Assembly (NCBI RefSeq): GCF_036884655.1
Contig: NC_088340.1
Span: 25,367,001 to 25,431,000 of the forward strand
Reading direction: 5' to 3'
Source of the DNA: Musa acuminata AAA Group
Taxonomy: Eukaryota; Streptophyta; Magnoliopsida; Zingiberales; Musaceae
DNA length: 64,000 nt
The number at the start of each line of letters is the position of its first letter. The stretch's first letter is position 1. Shown in pieces: positions 24,721 to 36,431 of this stretch. A model generated the notes under the pieces. The model worked only from the letters and a program-made list of their open reading frames with translations, had not been told where the DNA came from and ran no database searches. A program made the position numbers and the translations under genes.

Positions 24721-25726
24721 TTTAGATCTTGTTGACATAATTTCTAACTTGCTGCTTGCAAGTGGTGTTAATGATGAAAAGGAATATTAGGCTGACATTA
24801 TTGTATTTGGTACAATATCATAATAATTCGTCATTCAAATTGCTTCTGTACCTTCTTTTAGTAGTACTTTTTTGGGATTTGGAGCCTGTTTGAATTAGCT
24901 TTTAGGAACCTTTCAAATTCAGGTTAATGAGTTAAGGTTAATGAGTTAACTGGAGATTCTGGCATGCATTGGTAGTTATGTCCAATTTACGCAGAATATT
25001 GCTTAGCATAAAATATTGGAAAAATTTGCATATTGAATTTGTTTGCCAATATTTTAATGGTTTAATTGTCACATATATTGGTGGTTATGGGAAATTTAGA
25101 CTGAAAATAACTAATCTAAGGATTGCTGATGATATAATGTGATCTTGAGCCCATAGAAATCTAAATAGATACACCAAAATTGTAATTATTTGCAGGTTTT
25201 CCAGCTGTAAAGTAGAGCAGCTAGGTCTTATGGTTAATGTTCATTAAACCATATTATATTCTTGAATTTGGTGAGTGCTGACTTCTGATTAGTCGTCATT
25301 ATTCAGAAATATGAGGTTGCAGCAAAATATTTTGTGCCTTGATTTGTTAAACATCTAGGTTAACTTAGTCACAGTGATTTAATTTAATACTCCTCTGTAA
25401 GGGATATTCCTATTTGCTTTGGAAAATGGCATTATAACTTTGTAATGGTTAAGAAGAGGTGATTGAACAACATGTCAACAACTACCTCTTTTGGTTTGGC
25501 CTTAATAACTTCATAAGTATTCTTTGTCATCTATGGCATGTGGCTTGATTTGTGTTTATTACTTTCACGTGGCTGTGTAATGAAGATTCTTGTGGCAATA
25601 ATCATACTACAAGCATGGTCGTAGAGTACTTCAAGCCTTAGCTTTGACATTTATGATCTTTTACTTTTCCTACTTCTGGACTATTTTGAGGTTCGTAGCA
25701 TTTTGTGTTGCAACTGAAGTTGCGAT

Positions 25727-26500
25727 TGTTGAATCTCGCATTTTGATGATGAAATCAATTGGTAATTTATTTGATCAAATCTATATGTTGAGAAAAGTGT
25801 GCGGGATTAACTATGATTGCAATCAAGGCATAAAGCAAAATGAAGTGTTAGAGTTAAGATCGAGATTTCGTTGGGAGTTCGAGAGTTCGCCGGAAGTCCG
25901 GACGTTCATTGGAAGTTCTACCGGAATTGACCGAGAAGTCCAGGAGCTTGCTAAAGAAGCTTATCTGAACTCGCTAAGAAGATCGTTGTGAAGTCCAGGA
26001 GCTTGTTGGGAGTCCGTTAGAACATTGCAGAGAGATCGTCGGAAGTTCGCAGGAAGATCGTCGGAAGATCGCCGGAAGCTCTCCGGAAGAAACCTAGACT
26101 AACCAGACTTGATTTGTTTAGTGTATGCCATAAGAATCGTAGTTAGCACATAATTAGGGTTAGATTTGGGAGGTAATCCAACTAACTCTGTTAGGGGCCA
26201 ATAAGGCCTGTAATTGGACTGGTTTGGGCCTGAAGATTCAAAGCCCAACCAGGTTGCTGGACCCTGTCTTGCGGTGGCACTGCTAGACTAGGGCGGTGGA
26301 ACCGCCCAGGGAACGGTCTCCCAAGTGGTTTGGGAGGTGGTATTGCCTAGACTGGGCGATGGTATCGTCGACAGTTATTACTTGCCAAGTGGTGGTACCA
26401 CCAGAGCTCAGCATCCGAAACTCTGTCAGACGGTGGTATCGCCAGTACCTGAAAATCCTGGATGAGATACTTTTTGGCTCTAATTTTGAAGCCACTGGGG

Positions 26501-26505
<5 letters not shown>
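25727..26505 (+). repeat. 5' LTR, first part
   Basis: It runs from the TGTTGAATC terminus to the TATA region, where the expected CCTATAAATACC is replaced by CCTATATATATA and a hAT-like fragment. It contains TCGGAAGWTCGCCGGAAG-type repeats (25870-26090) and the palindrome array (26270-26440, GGCGGTGGAACCGCC-like words). Confidence 0.8.
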
Positions 26506-26538
<33 letters not shown>

Positions 26539-26631
26539 GCGATATACCGAACGGTATACCTTTCGGTATACAGTATCGTACCGTACCGAGCGAACGTCGA
26601 AACTCCGGTACAGTACAAAATTGTGAACTTG
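26503..26631. mobile_element. Partial hAT-like copy (right half)
   Basis: A TA run is followed by CGAGCGATATACCGAACGG and an end ...TTGTGAACTTG that matches the CAAGG-family terminus in reverse with one change. Only the half next to the NPF fragment is present; no 8-bp duplication was found. Confidence 0.6.
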
Positions 26632-27011
26632 GAAAGAAAAGCCTTGTCTATTGTCTCCATAGGAACATGTCCCCTCTCTAACAACATAGACATAGTGCTG
26701 GTCCATCATTTCGAGCTCCATTTCCATGCACAATAATTTGATCTGAAGACTTGGGTGATAAATGAAAAGAAAGAGCAAGAGAAGACAGAAGAACACTAAA
26801 ATTTCATATAGTAACGATGTTTGACAATCGTTAGTGCATTCATTATATGTCCATGATTCGATGTAATACATATATATAAGAAGGGCTAGAGATGGCGTGA
26901 AACCTGCATGATAGATCCACGATCTAGCTCTTTTTTTTTGTTTTATTTACCCTCTTAGCTTAGTTTAAGTTTAGGACTGAAGAGGAATATTTAATGTAGG
27001 ATAGTGGTCTT

Positions 27012-27786
27012 TCACGGTATGTTATCAGCTCCAACATGTGTCTCAATTGATGGAGATGGAGTGTTGGAGTACCATTTGGCCCAGAAAAGATAATTGAGGA
27101 AGTTGAGGAGGCTGAGAGCTGCCAACAGCCAGTAGAAGAGATCCAACTTGTCCTTGTTGAGGTCATTGTCGCCCAGCCATCCGCCATTTGATGAGCTTGA
27201 TGTGATCTTGTTCACCAATGACACCAGCAGGGAGCTCAAGAAGAAGCCAAAGGAGTAAGAGCAGTAGGTCATGGCTATCAAGAAGGACTGCATGCCGCCC
27301 AATGATTGCTTGTAGAAGAACTCAATGAGCCCCACAGTTGTAAACATCTCCGAGAGGCCAAAGATGAGGAACTGGGGAGCAATCCAGAAGATGGACATTA
27401 GCTTGCCCGACCCAACAGCCATCTCTCTTCTCTCCTTCTCGATCATGGCGGTTGCCACCATCGAGAAGGTCGCTGTGAAGAGGCCGACGCCGATTCGCTG
27501 CAGCGGAGTGATCCCCGAGTCCTCTCTGGTGAGCTTTTGGGCAAGAGGGACGAAGCTGGTTTCGTAGATGGGAACCAGTATGACGAGCACAATGTAGGGG
27601 ATGGCTTGGAGTGATGCAGGTGGGACTCTGAAGGAGTCTGCAAGCCGAGTGTTCATGGAGCTTCCTTGTTCTACTGAGAAGGTCTGCAGCTAAGCGAGGA
27701 CCGTGTTGAAGATGATGGTGCATGCAAAGATCGGTATCACTAAAAGAATCACCTTCACTTGCTCTACCTCTGCCTTGCTGAAAGAA
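27012..27786 (-). pseudogene. NPF (NRT1/PTR family) transporter, C-terminal fragment
   Basis: This encodes the last third of a proton-coupled nitrate/peptide/hormone transporter of the major facilitator superfamily. The longest open piece runs 27656-27012 (214 codons), with family blocks GITPLQRIGVGLF, FWIAPQFLIFGLSEMFT and the hallmark LDLFYWLLAALSLLNFLNYL near the C-terminus. It covers about five membrane helices. The frame continues upstream to about 27786, broken by a TAG at 27692-27690 where the family has Gln, before hitting hAT-like DNA. The 3' flank (26632-27011) looks like the original gene's downstream DNA. The fit is best to the NPF4-type group. The N-terminal two thirds are missing, so it cannot be functional. 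Confidence 0.85.
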
Positions 27787-27789
27787 TCA

Positions 27790-28043
27790 CCGGTACGAGT
27801 GGTATGTACCGGTCCGACGGTATACCGATACGCGGACCGCCCGCTACCAGACGGACCGTGCTACAGTGCTACAGTAATACACTGTAGCAGTGCCACAGCG
27901 CTACAGTGCTGCAGTAAGTGGAAATCGCTCGGTCAATCCTGGTGTACCGTTCGGTGCGCCCTGGTGTATCACTCGGTACGCTGGTACCGTACCGTACCGA
28001 GCCAACCTCGAAACACCAGTACGGTACAGTATTGCATACCTTG
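27790..28043. mobile_element. hAT-like copy, truncated at the side joining the NPF fragment
   Basis: The right end TATTGCATACCTTG is typical of the family. The left side merges into the NPF coding sequence at about 27786-27795 (CACCGGTACGAG). It is rich in GGTACC/CCGTACC words and carries a repeated GCTACAGTGCTACAGTAA block near 27860-27910. No intact octamer duplication was seen. Confidence 0.65.
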
Positions 28044-28055
28044 GTTAAAAGTACC

Positions 28056-28654
28056 ATCGCCAGTACCCGAAAATCTAGGATGGGATACTTTTTGGCTCCA
28101 ATTTTCGAAGCCATTGGGGCTTATAAATACCCCACCCTTTTCTGCATGAAAGGATAACAAAGTGCAATCAAAGTGTGAAAAAAAACTCTTTAAGTGTTGG
28201 GGTGTTAAAAGTGTTGTAAAAGTGAGAAGAGTCCTCCTCCCTCTCTTTAAGCTTTGTAATAATCCAAGAAGAGGTGTGAGGCTTGTAAGGGTTATCTCCT
28301 AAACCCGTGAAAAGGAGAGAGCGCTGTAAAGAGGTGGTTGGTCTTCGCCTATTGAAGGAAAACCATTAGTGGACACCGGTGACCTCGACGGAGGAGGAAT
28401 CGGAAGTGGATGTAGGTCACAACGACTGAACCACTATAAATTTCGGTGTGTTCATTCCTTACTGCTTAATCTCTTTACTGCATTCATCTTTACTTCAGTA
28501 CAAACTGTCCAATCCCCTCTTCTCTACTTATTCAAGAAAAACGAAATAGTTTTCGTCGGAATCGAATTTTATCGTACGAAGATTTTCAAATTGTCGTAAT
28601 TTTTTCGTTGCACTAATTCACCCCCCCCTCTTAGTACCGCTCTTGATCCTAACA
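28056..28654 (+). repeat. 5' LTR, second part
   Basis: The LTR restarts with a 69-bp stretch (28056-28124) that repeats 26438-26505, then continues through the TATA box (TTATAAATACC, about 28121), a U5 region and the terminus GATCCTAACA at 28654. The primer site follows at once. Confidence 0.8.
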
Positions 28655-28655
28655 A

Positions 28656-28669
28656 TTGGTATCAGAGCA
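28656..28669 (+). other. Primer-binding site, initiator-Met tRNA type
   Basis: TTGGTATCAGAGCA directly follows the LTR end and contains the exact TGGTATCAGAGC. Confidence 0.85.
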
Positions 28670-28704
28670 AGGTCACTCTTGGTTTGGTTTGAAACTCAAG
28701 AGAG

Positions 28705-30285
28705 ATGACATTTGTCGGCAACCAAGAGGGTCACTCAATTACACGTCCACTCATGTTTAATGGGACGGATTACACCTATTGGAAGACTGGAATGAGGATT
28801 TTTCTAATTTCTATAGACTTTGATTTATGAAACATTGTGGAAAATGACTTTCAAAAGTCTTCTCTTCCAATGAACAATTGGAATGAGTTGAAGAAGAAGA
28901 CTTTCGCTTTAAATGCCAAGGCTATGAATGCCTTGTTTTGCACTTTAGATAAAATCGAGTTCAATCAAGTGTCTATTTGTAAAACGATTTTTGATATTTG
29001 GCATACACTCAAAATCACTTACGAGGGCACTAGTAGAGTAAAGGAGTCCAAAATTAATCTTTTAGTCCATACCTATGAGTTGTTTCAGATAAAACCAAGT
29101 GAGACCATTGGAGACATGTACACCTGGTTTACGGATGTCGTCAATGGTCTAAAAGGATTTGGTAAAAGTTTTTCTAATTTCGAATGTGTTAACAAAATAT
29201 TAAGATCCCTCCCAAAGAGTTGGGATCCTAAAATAACGACAATTCAAGAAGCCAAGGATTTGAATAACTTTTCGCTCGAAGAACTTATTGGGTCATTGAT
29301 GACCTACGAAATGACTTGCAATGCTTATGAAGAGCTTGAGAACAACCTTCTAAAGAACTGGAAGGATATAACACTAATAACTCATGAAGACCACTTGAAA
29401 CAAAATTCAAGTGATGAGGACCATGATGATGACTTGGCACTCTTGACAAGAAAGTTTAAAAAAATCATAAAAAGAAATAAATCTAAAAATGACACTAAAA
29501 ACAAAATTGAACCTAAGAAAGAACAAGTTATATGCTACGAATGCAAGAAGTCGGGACATTTTAAAAGCGAATGTTCCCAAGTAAAGAAGAAGCAACCAAA
29601 GAAGAAGAAGACGCTCAAAACGACGTTGGATGACTCGTGCGATTCCGAAGGCAAAGAACAAAGCAATAAGGAGATCGCCAACCATGCACTAATGGCTATC
29701 AGAGATGAGGTAAGTAATTCATTAGATGCAAATTTATCTTTTGATGAGCACTTACGTGCTTTTCATGAATTGTTTGATGAATGAAGAACTTTGAGTAAAA
29801 AGTATAAATCTTTAAAAAAGGAGCATGCCCTTTTAAATGTTGATTTTAAAAAATTTAAGCATGATAATCCTTCTTTGCCTCCATGTACTAAGTGTGAACA
29901 CTTAGAGGCACTTGAGAAGGAAAACTTGCTACTCAAAGAAACCTTAGAAAAGTTTGAGATTGGTAGCAAGTCCTTGAATATGATCCTTGCTAATAAGGGT
30001 CATGTTTATAGAAGAGGCGGAATCGGATTTGTGAGTAGCTCTCACCAAAATCTAACCACCTTTATAAAAGGCCCTACCTTGCGTGTATCACCTTGCACCA
30101 AATGTAACTTTTGTTGCAAACCCGGACATATTGCTTATAAATGTCCATTTAAGAGATATAGTCCACACAAATTGATTTGGGTTCCTAAAGGAACCATAAG
30201 GAATTCTATGCAAAATGATAAGTTGAGTAGATTGATTTATGAGGCACCGGTCAAATGGTTGCCTAAAAATCACCCTTTCTTATAG
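28705..30285 (+). pseudogene. Ty1/copia gag with two in-frame stops
   Basis: Sirevirus-type gag of about 526 codons in one frame. It opens shortly after the primer site and is interrupted only at 28828-28830 and 29782-29784. It contains the N-terminal FNGTDYTYWKT block, the UBN2-like region (29040-29330), a first zinc knuckle CYECKKSGHFKSEC (29532-29573), a Lys-rich and coiled-coil-prone middle, and a second knuckle CNFCCKPGHIAYKC (30100-30141) followed by IWVPKGT. It aligns throughout with the gag at 59888. The rarity of stops suggests it decayed recently, or was under selection as a gag-only element. Confidence 0.85.
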
Positions 30286-31322
30286 AAGTGTCTACCATCA
30301 CAAGCTAGGAGCAAGAATGATAGTTTGATAGTGGATGCTCAAGGCTTATGACCGGAGATCCAAAATACTTCATAAAGCTTTCTAGCCAAAACAATAAAGG
30401 AAATATCATTGGAATTAAAACTATTGGTAACAAAATAAATTTAAATGAAGATATTTTATATTCAATGAAATTATGCTTGACGATGTGATTTGAAATAATT
30501 TGTTTTGAAATTATGTGCTACACATTTGATCTTGAAAATTTTTGATTGGTTTTCAGATTTAAATGATGATGCACGATTTTTTTAATATACTAGAGCATAC
30601 TTAGGAAACCATCTATATTGCCTCCATTGGGTTTCACAAAAAGTGATGATGACTTTGGATTTATGGAGACGATATGTCGCTATCTACAACTTGAGATGTA
30701 CCAAACATAAAATAATCTGTTTATTTCTCGAAGATATTCTTCAATACAAATCTTGATTCTTTCATCTTGATCTGCCCTACTTTAACTAAGGAAAGGAGTT
30801 ATACGAATAAACTATTTCTTGATGTCTGTGACTTGAATTTTCAGATATTTATAGTTTATATGATTGAAATCATTAATACGCATAGATAGAAAAGTATTGG
30901 CCTGCAAAAGTACTACGAAGCTTGCACTTTCCTTGAGCACAAAGTGATGACTGGAATACTAAATATAGCTGCGAGTTTGAAAGGTAAAATTGCAGCTTGA
31001 AAATGGGCTGAAAATTGTGCACCAGCGGTAGCACCGCCCAGTTTGCGGTGCCACCGCCCACAGCTCTGTCCTATAAAAGGGCTTTTAGGGTCGGCGGTAG
31101 AAATGCCCCCAAGCCTTCCTAGACCTCTTCCCCGCACCTCTAAACCCTTTTCCACCTCTCATTCCCCTTGCTCTTCGTCTAGGAACTCAAGAAAACCCTC
31201 ATCTCTTGCGAATCTAAAGATCAATCTCAACTTTTCAAGAGATTCACTACAAGGGTAATCCTCAAAAACTTTTTCTCTCAATTTTTAGATCTTGCTTCTT
31301 ACAATTTTCTCATTTTTAGATC
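30286..31322 (+). repeat. Pol stub joined to a second LTR-like segment
   Basis: The first 180 bp resemble the start of pol (SGCSRHMTGD region), with the histidine codon region altered to CAAGGCTTATGACC. Homology to the intact pol fades at about 30470. About 30880-31322 resembles the minus-strand LTR-like end at 300-650 (GC palindromes, TATA-like CCTATAAAAGG at about 31069, a pyrimidine-rich leader). This order is shared with the element at the left edge of the window. Confidence 0.5.
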
Positions 31323-32039
31323 TGGTGGTACCGTCAGAGCTCAGTATCCGGGACTCTATCAAGCGGTGGTACCGCCAGACTGGGCGATGGTACCGCCTAG
31401 TATTAGAATGTCAAGTGGTGGTACTGCCTAGTACTGGCGATGGTACTGCCAGTACCTCGGAAATCCGGGATGAGACACTTTTTGGCTCCAATTTTAAAGC
31501 TATTGGGGCCTATAAATACCCCATCATTTTTTGCATGAAAGGGTAACAAAGTGCAATCAAAGTGTGAAAAAAAACTATTAAGTGTTGGGGTGTTAAAAGT
31601 GTTGTAAAAGTGAGAAGAGTCCTCTTCCCTCTTTTAAGCTTTGTAATCATCCAAGAAGAGGTGTGAGGCTAGTAAGGGTTATCTCCTAAACTTGTGACAA
31701 GGAGAGCACTGTAAAGAGGTGGTTGGTCTTTCGCCTACTGAAGGAAGACCATTAGTGGACGTCGGTGACCTCGACAGAGGAGTAATCGGAAGTGGATGTA
31801 GGTCACAACGACCGAACCACTATAAATTTCGGTGTGTTCATTCCTTACTGCTTAATCTATTTACTACATTCATCTTTACTTCATTACAAATTGTCCAATC
31901 CCCTCTTCTCTACTAATTCAAGAAATACGAAATGGTTTTCGTCGGAATCGAATTTTATCGTATGAAGATTTTTAAATCGACGTAATTTTTTCGTTGCACT
32001 AATTCACCCCTCCTCTTAGTGCCGCTCTTGATCCTGACA
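31323..32039 (+). repeat. 3' LTR, 5'-truncated
   Basis: It matches the 5' LTR from about 26391 onward (GGTGGTACCGTCAGAGCTC) through the TATA box and U5 to the terminus TCTTGATCCTGACA. The first ~660 bp of the LTR are missing. It is followed by the target copy GCGAT and then by host intron DNA, with no primer site. Confidence 0.85.
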
Positions 32040-32520
32040 GCGATTTCGTCACAATAGCTAATCGCTATTATTATAAATACCATGTTTGCCAATGGTTTGT
32101 CTCTTTATATATATTTATTTTGGCAACTGGTTCGGCCGATACACATATACTAACCTTTACTGTCCAGTGTCACCAGAAAAAATGAAATGTTGATCGGTAT
32201 CATGGATATGGTCCTTCGTTGCACTGGTAGTGTGATATTTTGTTTAATTCTGTCTGAATTTATCGACTTCATACACCACTAGATATCTAGATATGTTCAG
32301 AATATATTATGAGCTGTATTTTGCTTGTTACTAAGTTTTGTCATTCTATTTCACTACTAGTTTTCTGTGTTTTAAACATTTTCATATATTTAATGTAGAT
32401 TTACTGCATGTTCAATTTAGCGTGCAGATGCTTAGAACTGTCTTTTTCTTTTTTGGCACTATACATTTATTTTATTTTTAACTAGAATCTATTGTGTTAA
32501 ATAGCATGTCTCATGTGCAG

Positions 32521-32696
32521 ATATTATTAACGATATGCTAAGTAAGGAAATGAATGTTGAAGCTGTGAATCTTATTTGCGCTTTTGAGCTGAAGGACAAG
32601 CATCCCCCTTTGCCCCTGCTGGTTTCCTTTTTGCAGAAATCTACACTATTTGCAAAAGATGAACGAATGGAAGGACAATCTTCACTGAAATCACTG
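32521..32696 (+). CDS. FRIGIDA-like protein, exon 2 (residues 319-377)
   Basis: This short exon follows a TCATGTGCAG acceptor and ends at a CTG|GTATG donor. It completes Asp-319 with the last base of exon 1 and reads a conserved family segment with VEAVNLICAFELKDKHPPL and a following LLVSFL motif, the block typical of FRL proteins after the helical core. 176 nt keep the frame: phase 1 in, phase 0 out. It confirms that 6149-7103 and 34227-35015 belong to one gene despite the 25.4-kb gap. Confidence 0.9.
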
Positions 32697-34226
32697 GTAT
32701 GATGCATTTCTCTTTCTTTTTCTTTTCTTTGTTAAATTAACAAGTGCTGAATTAATTTGAACTATTTGGGTTCAGTGGCATCATATATACTATTTAGAAG
32801 GCACCTTGGTTGAAACATTTGCTGGGCTTTTTTGCTATTTGAAAAGTACATAGAGACGTTTCATTTTCAGATCATATGTATATATTTTATTGGAAAACCT
32901 TATAATTAATTTTTATGACTATGGAAATAATTGATAGACAATAAGTTAATTGTTGAATAAATGTTATGGTTTGTGTCAAGGAGTGCACCCAATGATGGTT
33001 GTAGATAATAATGTCTTTAATGATCCCTAAATTCTAATTAATGCCACTAATCATACATTTAACAAGCTGCATTTATGTTTAATTACCCCTAATTTGGCAC
33101 TAAGAGTAAGATATTGACCCTAATCGTTAATTACTTGATATAATGGTGCTAATATGGAGCTAATCATATCAAAAGCTAACTAAAAGTACCCTAATTCAAA
33201 TTAATGCCACTAATCACACAATTAGCAAGCTCCATTTATCCTAATTGGGCACTAAAAAAAAGTGATTGACCCTAATCATCATGAACTAGATATAATGGAG
33301 CTAATCATGTCAAAATTTAACTAAGTAGAAAGAGAATACATACCTTTTAATTTGAGTAATCCTCCTCTAAATGACTTATTAGAATATGTTAATCCTCAAA
33401 AATGAAGCTCTAATTACCAAAGATCAGCTTTAATTGAGAAAGAGAGTGAAAAAAAAGTGTGATAAAGAGTAAGAAAGAGAGCTAGGAAGTTGTGAGAGTG
33501 AGAGGGCAAAACAGGGGAGGGAGAGGGTTTAAATCAGATTTCAAAGTGGTCCAACAGTCAATTCGACCGTTGGATCAAGATGAATCTCAGATGTTGATCA
33601 ATATCAGTTGAAATCCGATTATTACCCGACCGGTACAGGTTGGTAATGGTCAAATTCCAACTGTTTTGCCAGGACAGTCTACGTCTCGGTCTTCTGTCGA
33701 ACTAATACGTATCACCCATACGGTGGTACGTCAATCCTTGGTTTGGACACTTGATGTTAGTGGAAGGTAAAATATAGGATAGTATTTTTCACTTGTAAAG
33801 AATTATAGCTTCGGAGTTATTGGTGTTATTCTTTTAATGTTATTGTAGAGAGTAGCGCTAATAAACAGAATGAAGTGTACTTTGGCAGTCCATTGTTTGC
33901 CACATATCAGTCTGATGATCAAGAACATACTTCTGCAGCTTTAAACATGATAAACTGTAGCCTTGATCCACCAAAGCCTAATTGGATGGACAGAACTAAT
34001 CAGTTGTCTGCAGATTTCTCGTTTGGTCTATTAGAGATCCAATTTCTTCAATATTGCTGAGTTTTAGGATAAGAATGGTAGATGGATCTAATATAATGTG
34101 GTTCCATGGAAATTGGGTACGGTCTTTGTTAATTAGTCACTATTTTGGTGTCTATATTTAGAGCTCTATTTTATGCTGCATATGGCAAGCTTTTAGATTG
34201 CATGAATTACCAATTGTATTTTGCAG
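32697..34226 (+). other. Intron 2 of the FRIGIDA-like gene
   Basis: This 1.53-kb intron runs from GTATGATG to TATTTTGCAG, phase 0. Half of it is a hAT-like insertion (32977-33740); without it the intron would be about 0.77 kb. A 61-codon open frame at 33875-34060 lies in the remaining intron and has no family match that I recognise. Confidence 0.8.
32977..33740. mobile_element. hAT-like element (CAAGG...CCTTG) in intron 2
   Basis: It starts CAAGGAGTGCACCC and ends GGTACGTCAATCCTTG. The flanking octamers GTTTGTGT and GTTTGGAC share only the first five bases, so the insertion is old or the left end is shifted. The right third matches the 1.4-kb copy at 16363 (GAGAGTGAAAA, TTCGACCGTTGGA blocks). 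Inside is a tandem duplication of about 150-160 bp (about 33027-33185 and 33190-33335). Confidence 0.65.
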
Positions 34227-35015
34227 CGAGAAGCCAATGAGAAGCTCTTGGAGAGGCTTAAATTGGTAGCAAAATGTCTGGAGAACTACAAACTTGATCC
34301 ATCTGAACTTGCTAGCTTCAATATCAATCAGAAGATTGCCAAGATAGAAAGGGTAATTGCCAAGGACGAGGAGAGATTGAAAAATAAGAACTTGAAAAGA
34401 AAGGCTCAGGATTTGGGTCAAATTCAACTAAAAAATTATTGGTGTTCTTCAGCCAAACCATCACATAGTATCATGCCTCATTTTGGTAAGCAATATCAGG
34501 AGCAACAAAGTGCTTCGCTTGCTAATCCCGAGGGCTACTATGGGAGCTTATACCGGAGGAATGCTCATGATGATGGATTTGGTCTACATAATGGATTATG
34601 TGGGGTTAGCTCACTGACAGCGGGTGTCCATACTTCAGCAGGAGTTAGCAGTGAACTTGTCGCAGCAACAGCAGAAGGTCCTGCTGGGTCAACAGTGGAG
34701 AACAGTTCTCATCCATTTACTAACTATGATGGAGATTTATATAAACTGCATGGGAATGGAGCACTTGATGAGAGATTAGTGGGACAACATTTTTTAGCAT
34801 CGACACATTCCGAAGCCTGGATGGGTCCATCGTCAATGGCAGGACAAAATGTATACTACTCACAAGCTTCGGGTGATGGATATGGAACCGGGAGCTCAAG
34901 TACAAATTTGTATCAGTTTGCCGATACTGTTTTAGAACGTGAAGCATACTATGCAAACTCCAGCATAGGCAACCCCCCAACCAGTGTCCCCAACCAGAGT
35001 TACTACCCATCATAA
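34227..35015 (+). CDS. FRIGIDA-like protein, exon 3 (residues 378-639) and stop
   Basis: The exon follows a TTTTGCAG acceptor in phase 0 and opens with REANEKLLERLKLVAKCLE, a helical family block, then a basic stretch KNKNLKRKAQ at residues 429-438 that could serve as a nuclear localisation signal. The rest (about 440-639) is a low-complexity Ser/Gly/Tyr/Asn-rich tail ending in SYYPS, like the disordered C-termini of FRL proteins. The stop is TAA at 35013-35015. The exon is intact, with no frame break. Confidence 0.9.
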   Translation, partial: REANEKLLERLKLVAKCLENYKLDPSELASFNINQKIAKIERVIAKDEERLKNKNLKRKAQDLGQIQLKNYWCSSAKPSHSIMPHFGKQYQEQQSASLANPEGYYGSLYRRNAHDDGFGLHNGLCGVSSLTAGVHTSAGVSSELVAATAEGPAGSTVENSSHPFTNYDGDLYKLHGNGALDERLVGQHFLASTHSEAWMGPSSMAGQNVYYSQASGDGYGTGSSSTNLYQFADTVLEREAYYANSSIGNPPTSVPNQSYYPS

Positions 35016-35894
35016 TCAGTTCTACTGAGCGCGATCTATTGTGAATCATCCCCCTCTTTTTCAAACCATTTGGGGCATTAAACAAATTTGTTTTGCTAAA
35101 TGCTCATCATGCACACAAGATCTCTGGCAATATCTCCAGTTCAGAACTCTAATCTTGATCATTTAAATTGGTAAAAATGTGTATGTTCTATAATTCTATG
35201 ATCCCTAGTGCTAACTCTTGAAGATCAAGGCTTATAGCTACTGCATTCAGCTTGTTTGTATTTATCTTGCCTGAATAGTATAGCTGATGGACTTTATAGC
35301 TTAATTTGAAGGTGAATATGATTCTAGGTTGGAACTTAAAACGATTCCACAGGATATATGATTCTAGTACACTGGCTGTCAATTGGTGAAAATCCCGAGT
35401 ATAATATGATATAAGTATTTTTTTTGTTCTTTCTCTGCTTCTAGGTGTTGTGAAACTGAGCTGTCATTCGACTGAGCCAAGACCGAGTGATAAGCTTTGT
35501 CAAAAGGATGTGGAGTTTGGCAAGTTAATTGAATTAGGTTACAACCCGGACATTTTAGTCTGGTTCATCTCACCTCTGCTTTGGTATGGTTAAACAGTGT
35601 TTCTCCAGTCAATGTAAAATGATACATGCGATGTAATGATGATTTAATAACTTAATTCCTTAAGAGTAACACGTTGCTCAACTCGATATACACGCGTTAG
35701 ACTCGAGCATTTGCTCGTACGTTGCAACTAGTCTTATTGAAATACAAGCATCAACTTGTACCCATCATATGTTGGATCGATGCATGCGTTAAAATTTGCA
35801 CCGCAGCATTTAGAATTTTTAATATTATCTTTTTGGTCTTGTCTTTGCTTAATTTTGTTTCGATCCAATATCTGAAGTTCTTAATACATTTCAG
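35016..35894 (+). other. 3' UTR and downstream flank of the FRIGIDA-like gene
   Basis: AT-rich DNA with no further coding region. The 3' UTR must begin at 35016; no single polyadenylation signal stands out. The left host flank of the virus insertion ends here: TTGAAGTTCTTAATACATTT-type sequence near 35873-35890 reappears several times in the patchwork beyond. Confidence 0.5.
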
Positions 35895-35906
35895 CGGGAT
35901 AACCAT

Positions 35907-36056
35907 TTAATTGAAGTTCTTAATACATTTTGGTTTATCCGTATACATTTCGAATAGCCCATGTTAGCCCATGTTATCCTGAATGTGTTATCCGTATCAA
36001 ATTCAAACCAAAGATACACTTGGTTTGTGATGATTTACTTAATTTTGTTGCGAAAG
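35907..36056 (+). repeat. 150-bp direct repeat, copy 1
   Basis: It is identical base for base to 36432-36581, starting TTAATTGAAGTTCTTAATAC and ending TTTTGTTGCGAAAG. It lies within the left border patchwork. Confidence 0.9.
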
Positions 36057-36431
36057 ATCAAAAGTGATGGGTACACCAAGTGTGTACCTGTCGAACGTGT
36101 ATACGGATACATTTGGTTTATCCGTATACATTTGTATAAAGATCAAATTTGGTTTGTGATGATCATATGTATAGTCATCACAATGATCATCCCTTATAGT
36201 TTGTGATGATCAAATTTGGTTTGTGATGATCATATGTATACGGATGATCAAAAGTGTTCTTAATACGGATGATCAAAAGTTCTTAATACGGATGATCAAA
36301 TTTGGTTTATCCGTAACCAAAGATCAAATTTGGTTTATCCGTATACATTTGGTTTATCCGTATACATTTGTAGAAAGATCAAATGTGTTACCTTCTATCA
36401 TATGTATACGGATAAACCAACGATACTTTGC

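Larger units (their letters stand above)
25727..32039 (+). mobile_element. Gag-only Ty1/copia element with 5-bp target duplication
   Basis: The element begins TGTTGAATCTCGC and ends TCTTGATCCTGACA, flanked by GCGAT on both sides (25722-25726 and 32040-32044), so its outer limits are firm. Order: 5' LTR (interrupted by foreign DNA), primer site at 28656-28669, gag, a stub of pol, an unrelated LTR-like piece, and a 5'-truncated 3' LTR. It lies in the same orientation as the host FRL gene, inside its intron 1. No integrase or reverse transcriptase remains. Confidence 0.85.

Noticed and set aside
26960..27723. Other minus- and plus-strand frames over the NPF fragment
   Set aside because: Shifted-frame shadows of the NPF coding sequence.
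33875..34060. 61-codon frame in FRIGIDA-like intron 2 as an extra exon
   Set aside because: Exon 2 joins exon 3 in phase and matches the family without it, and including it would need an unsupported acceptor and break the conserved junction.
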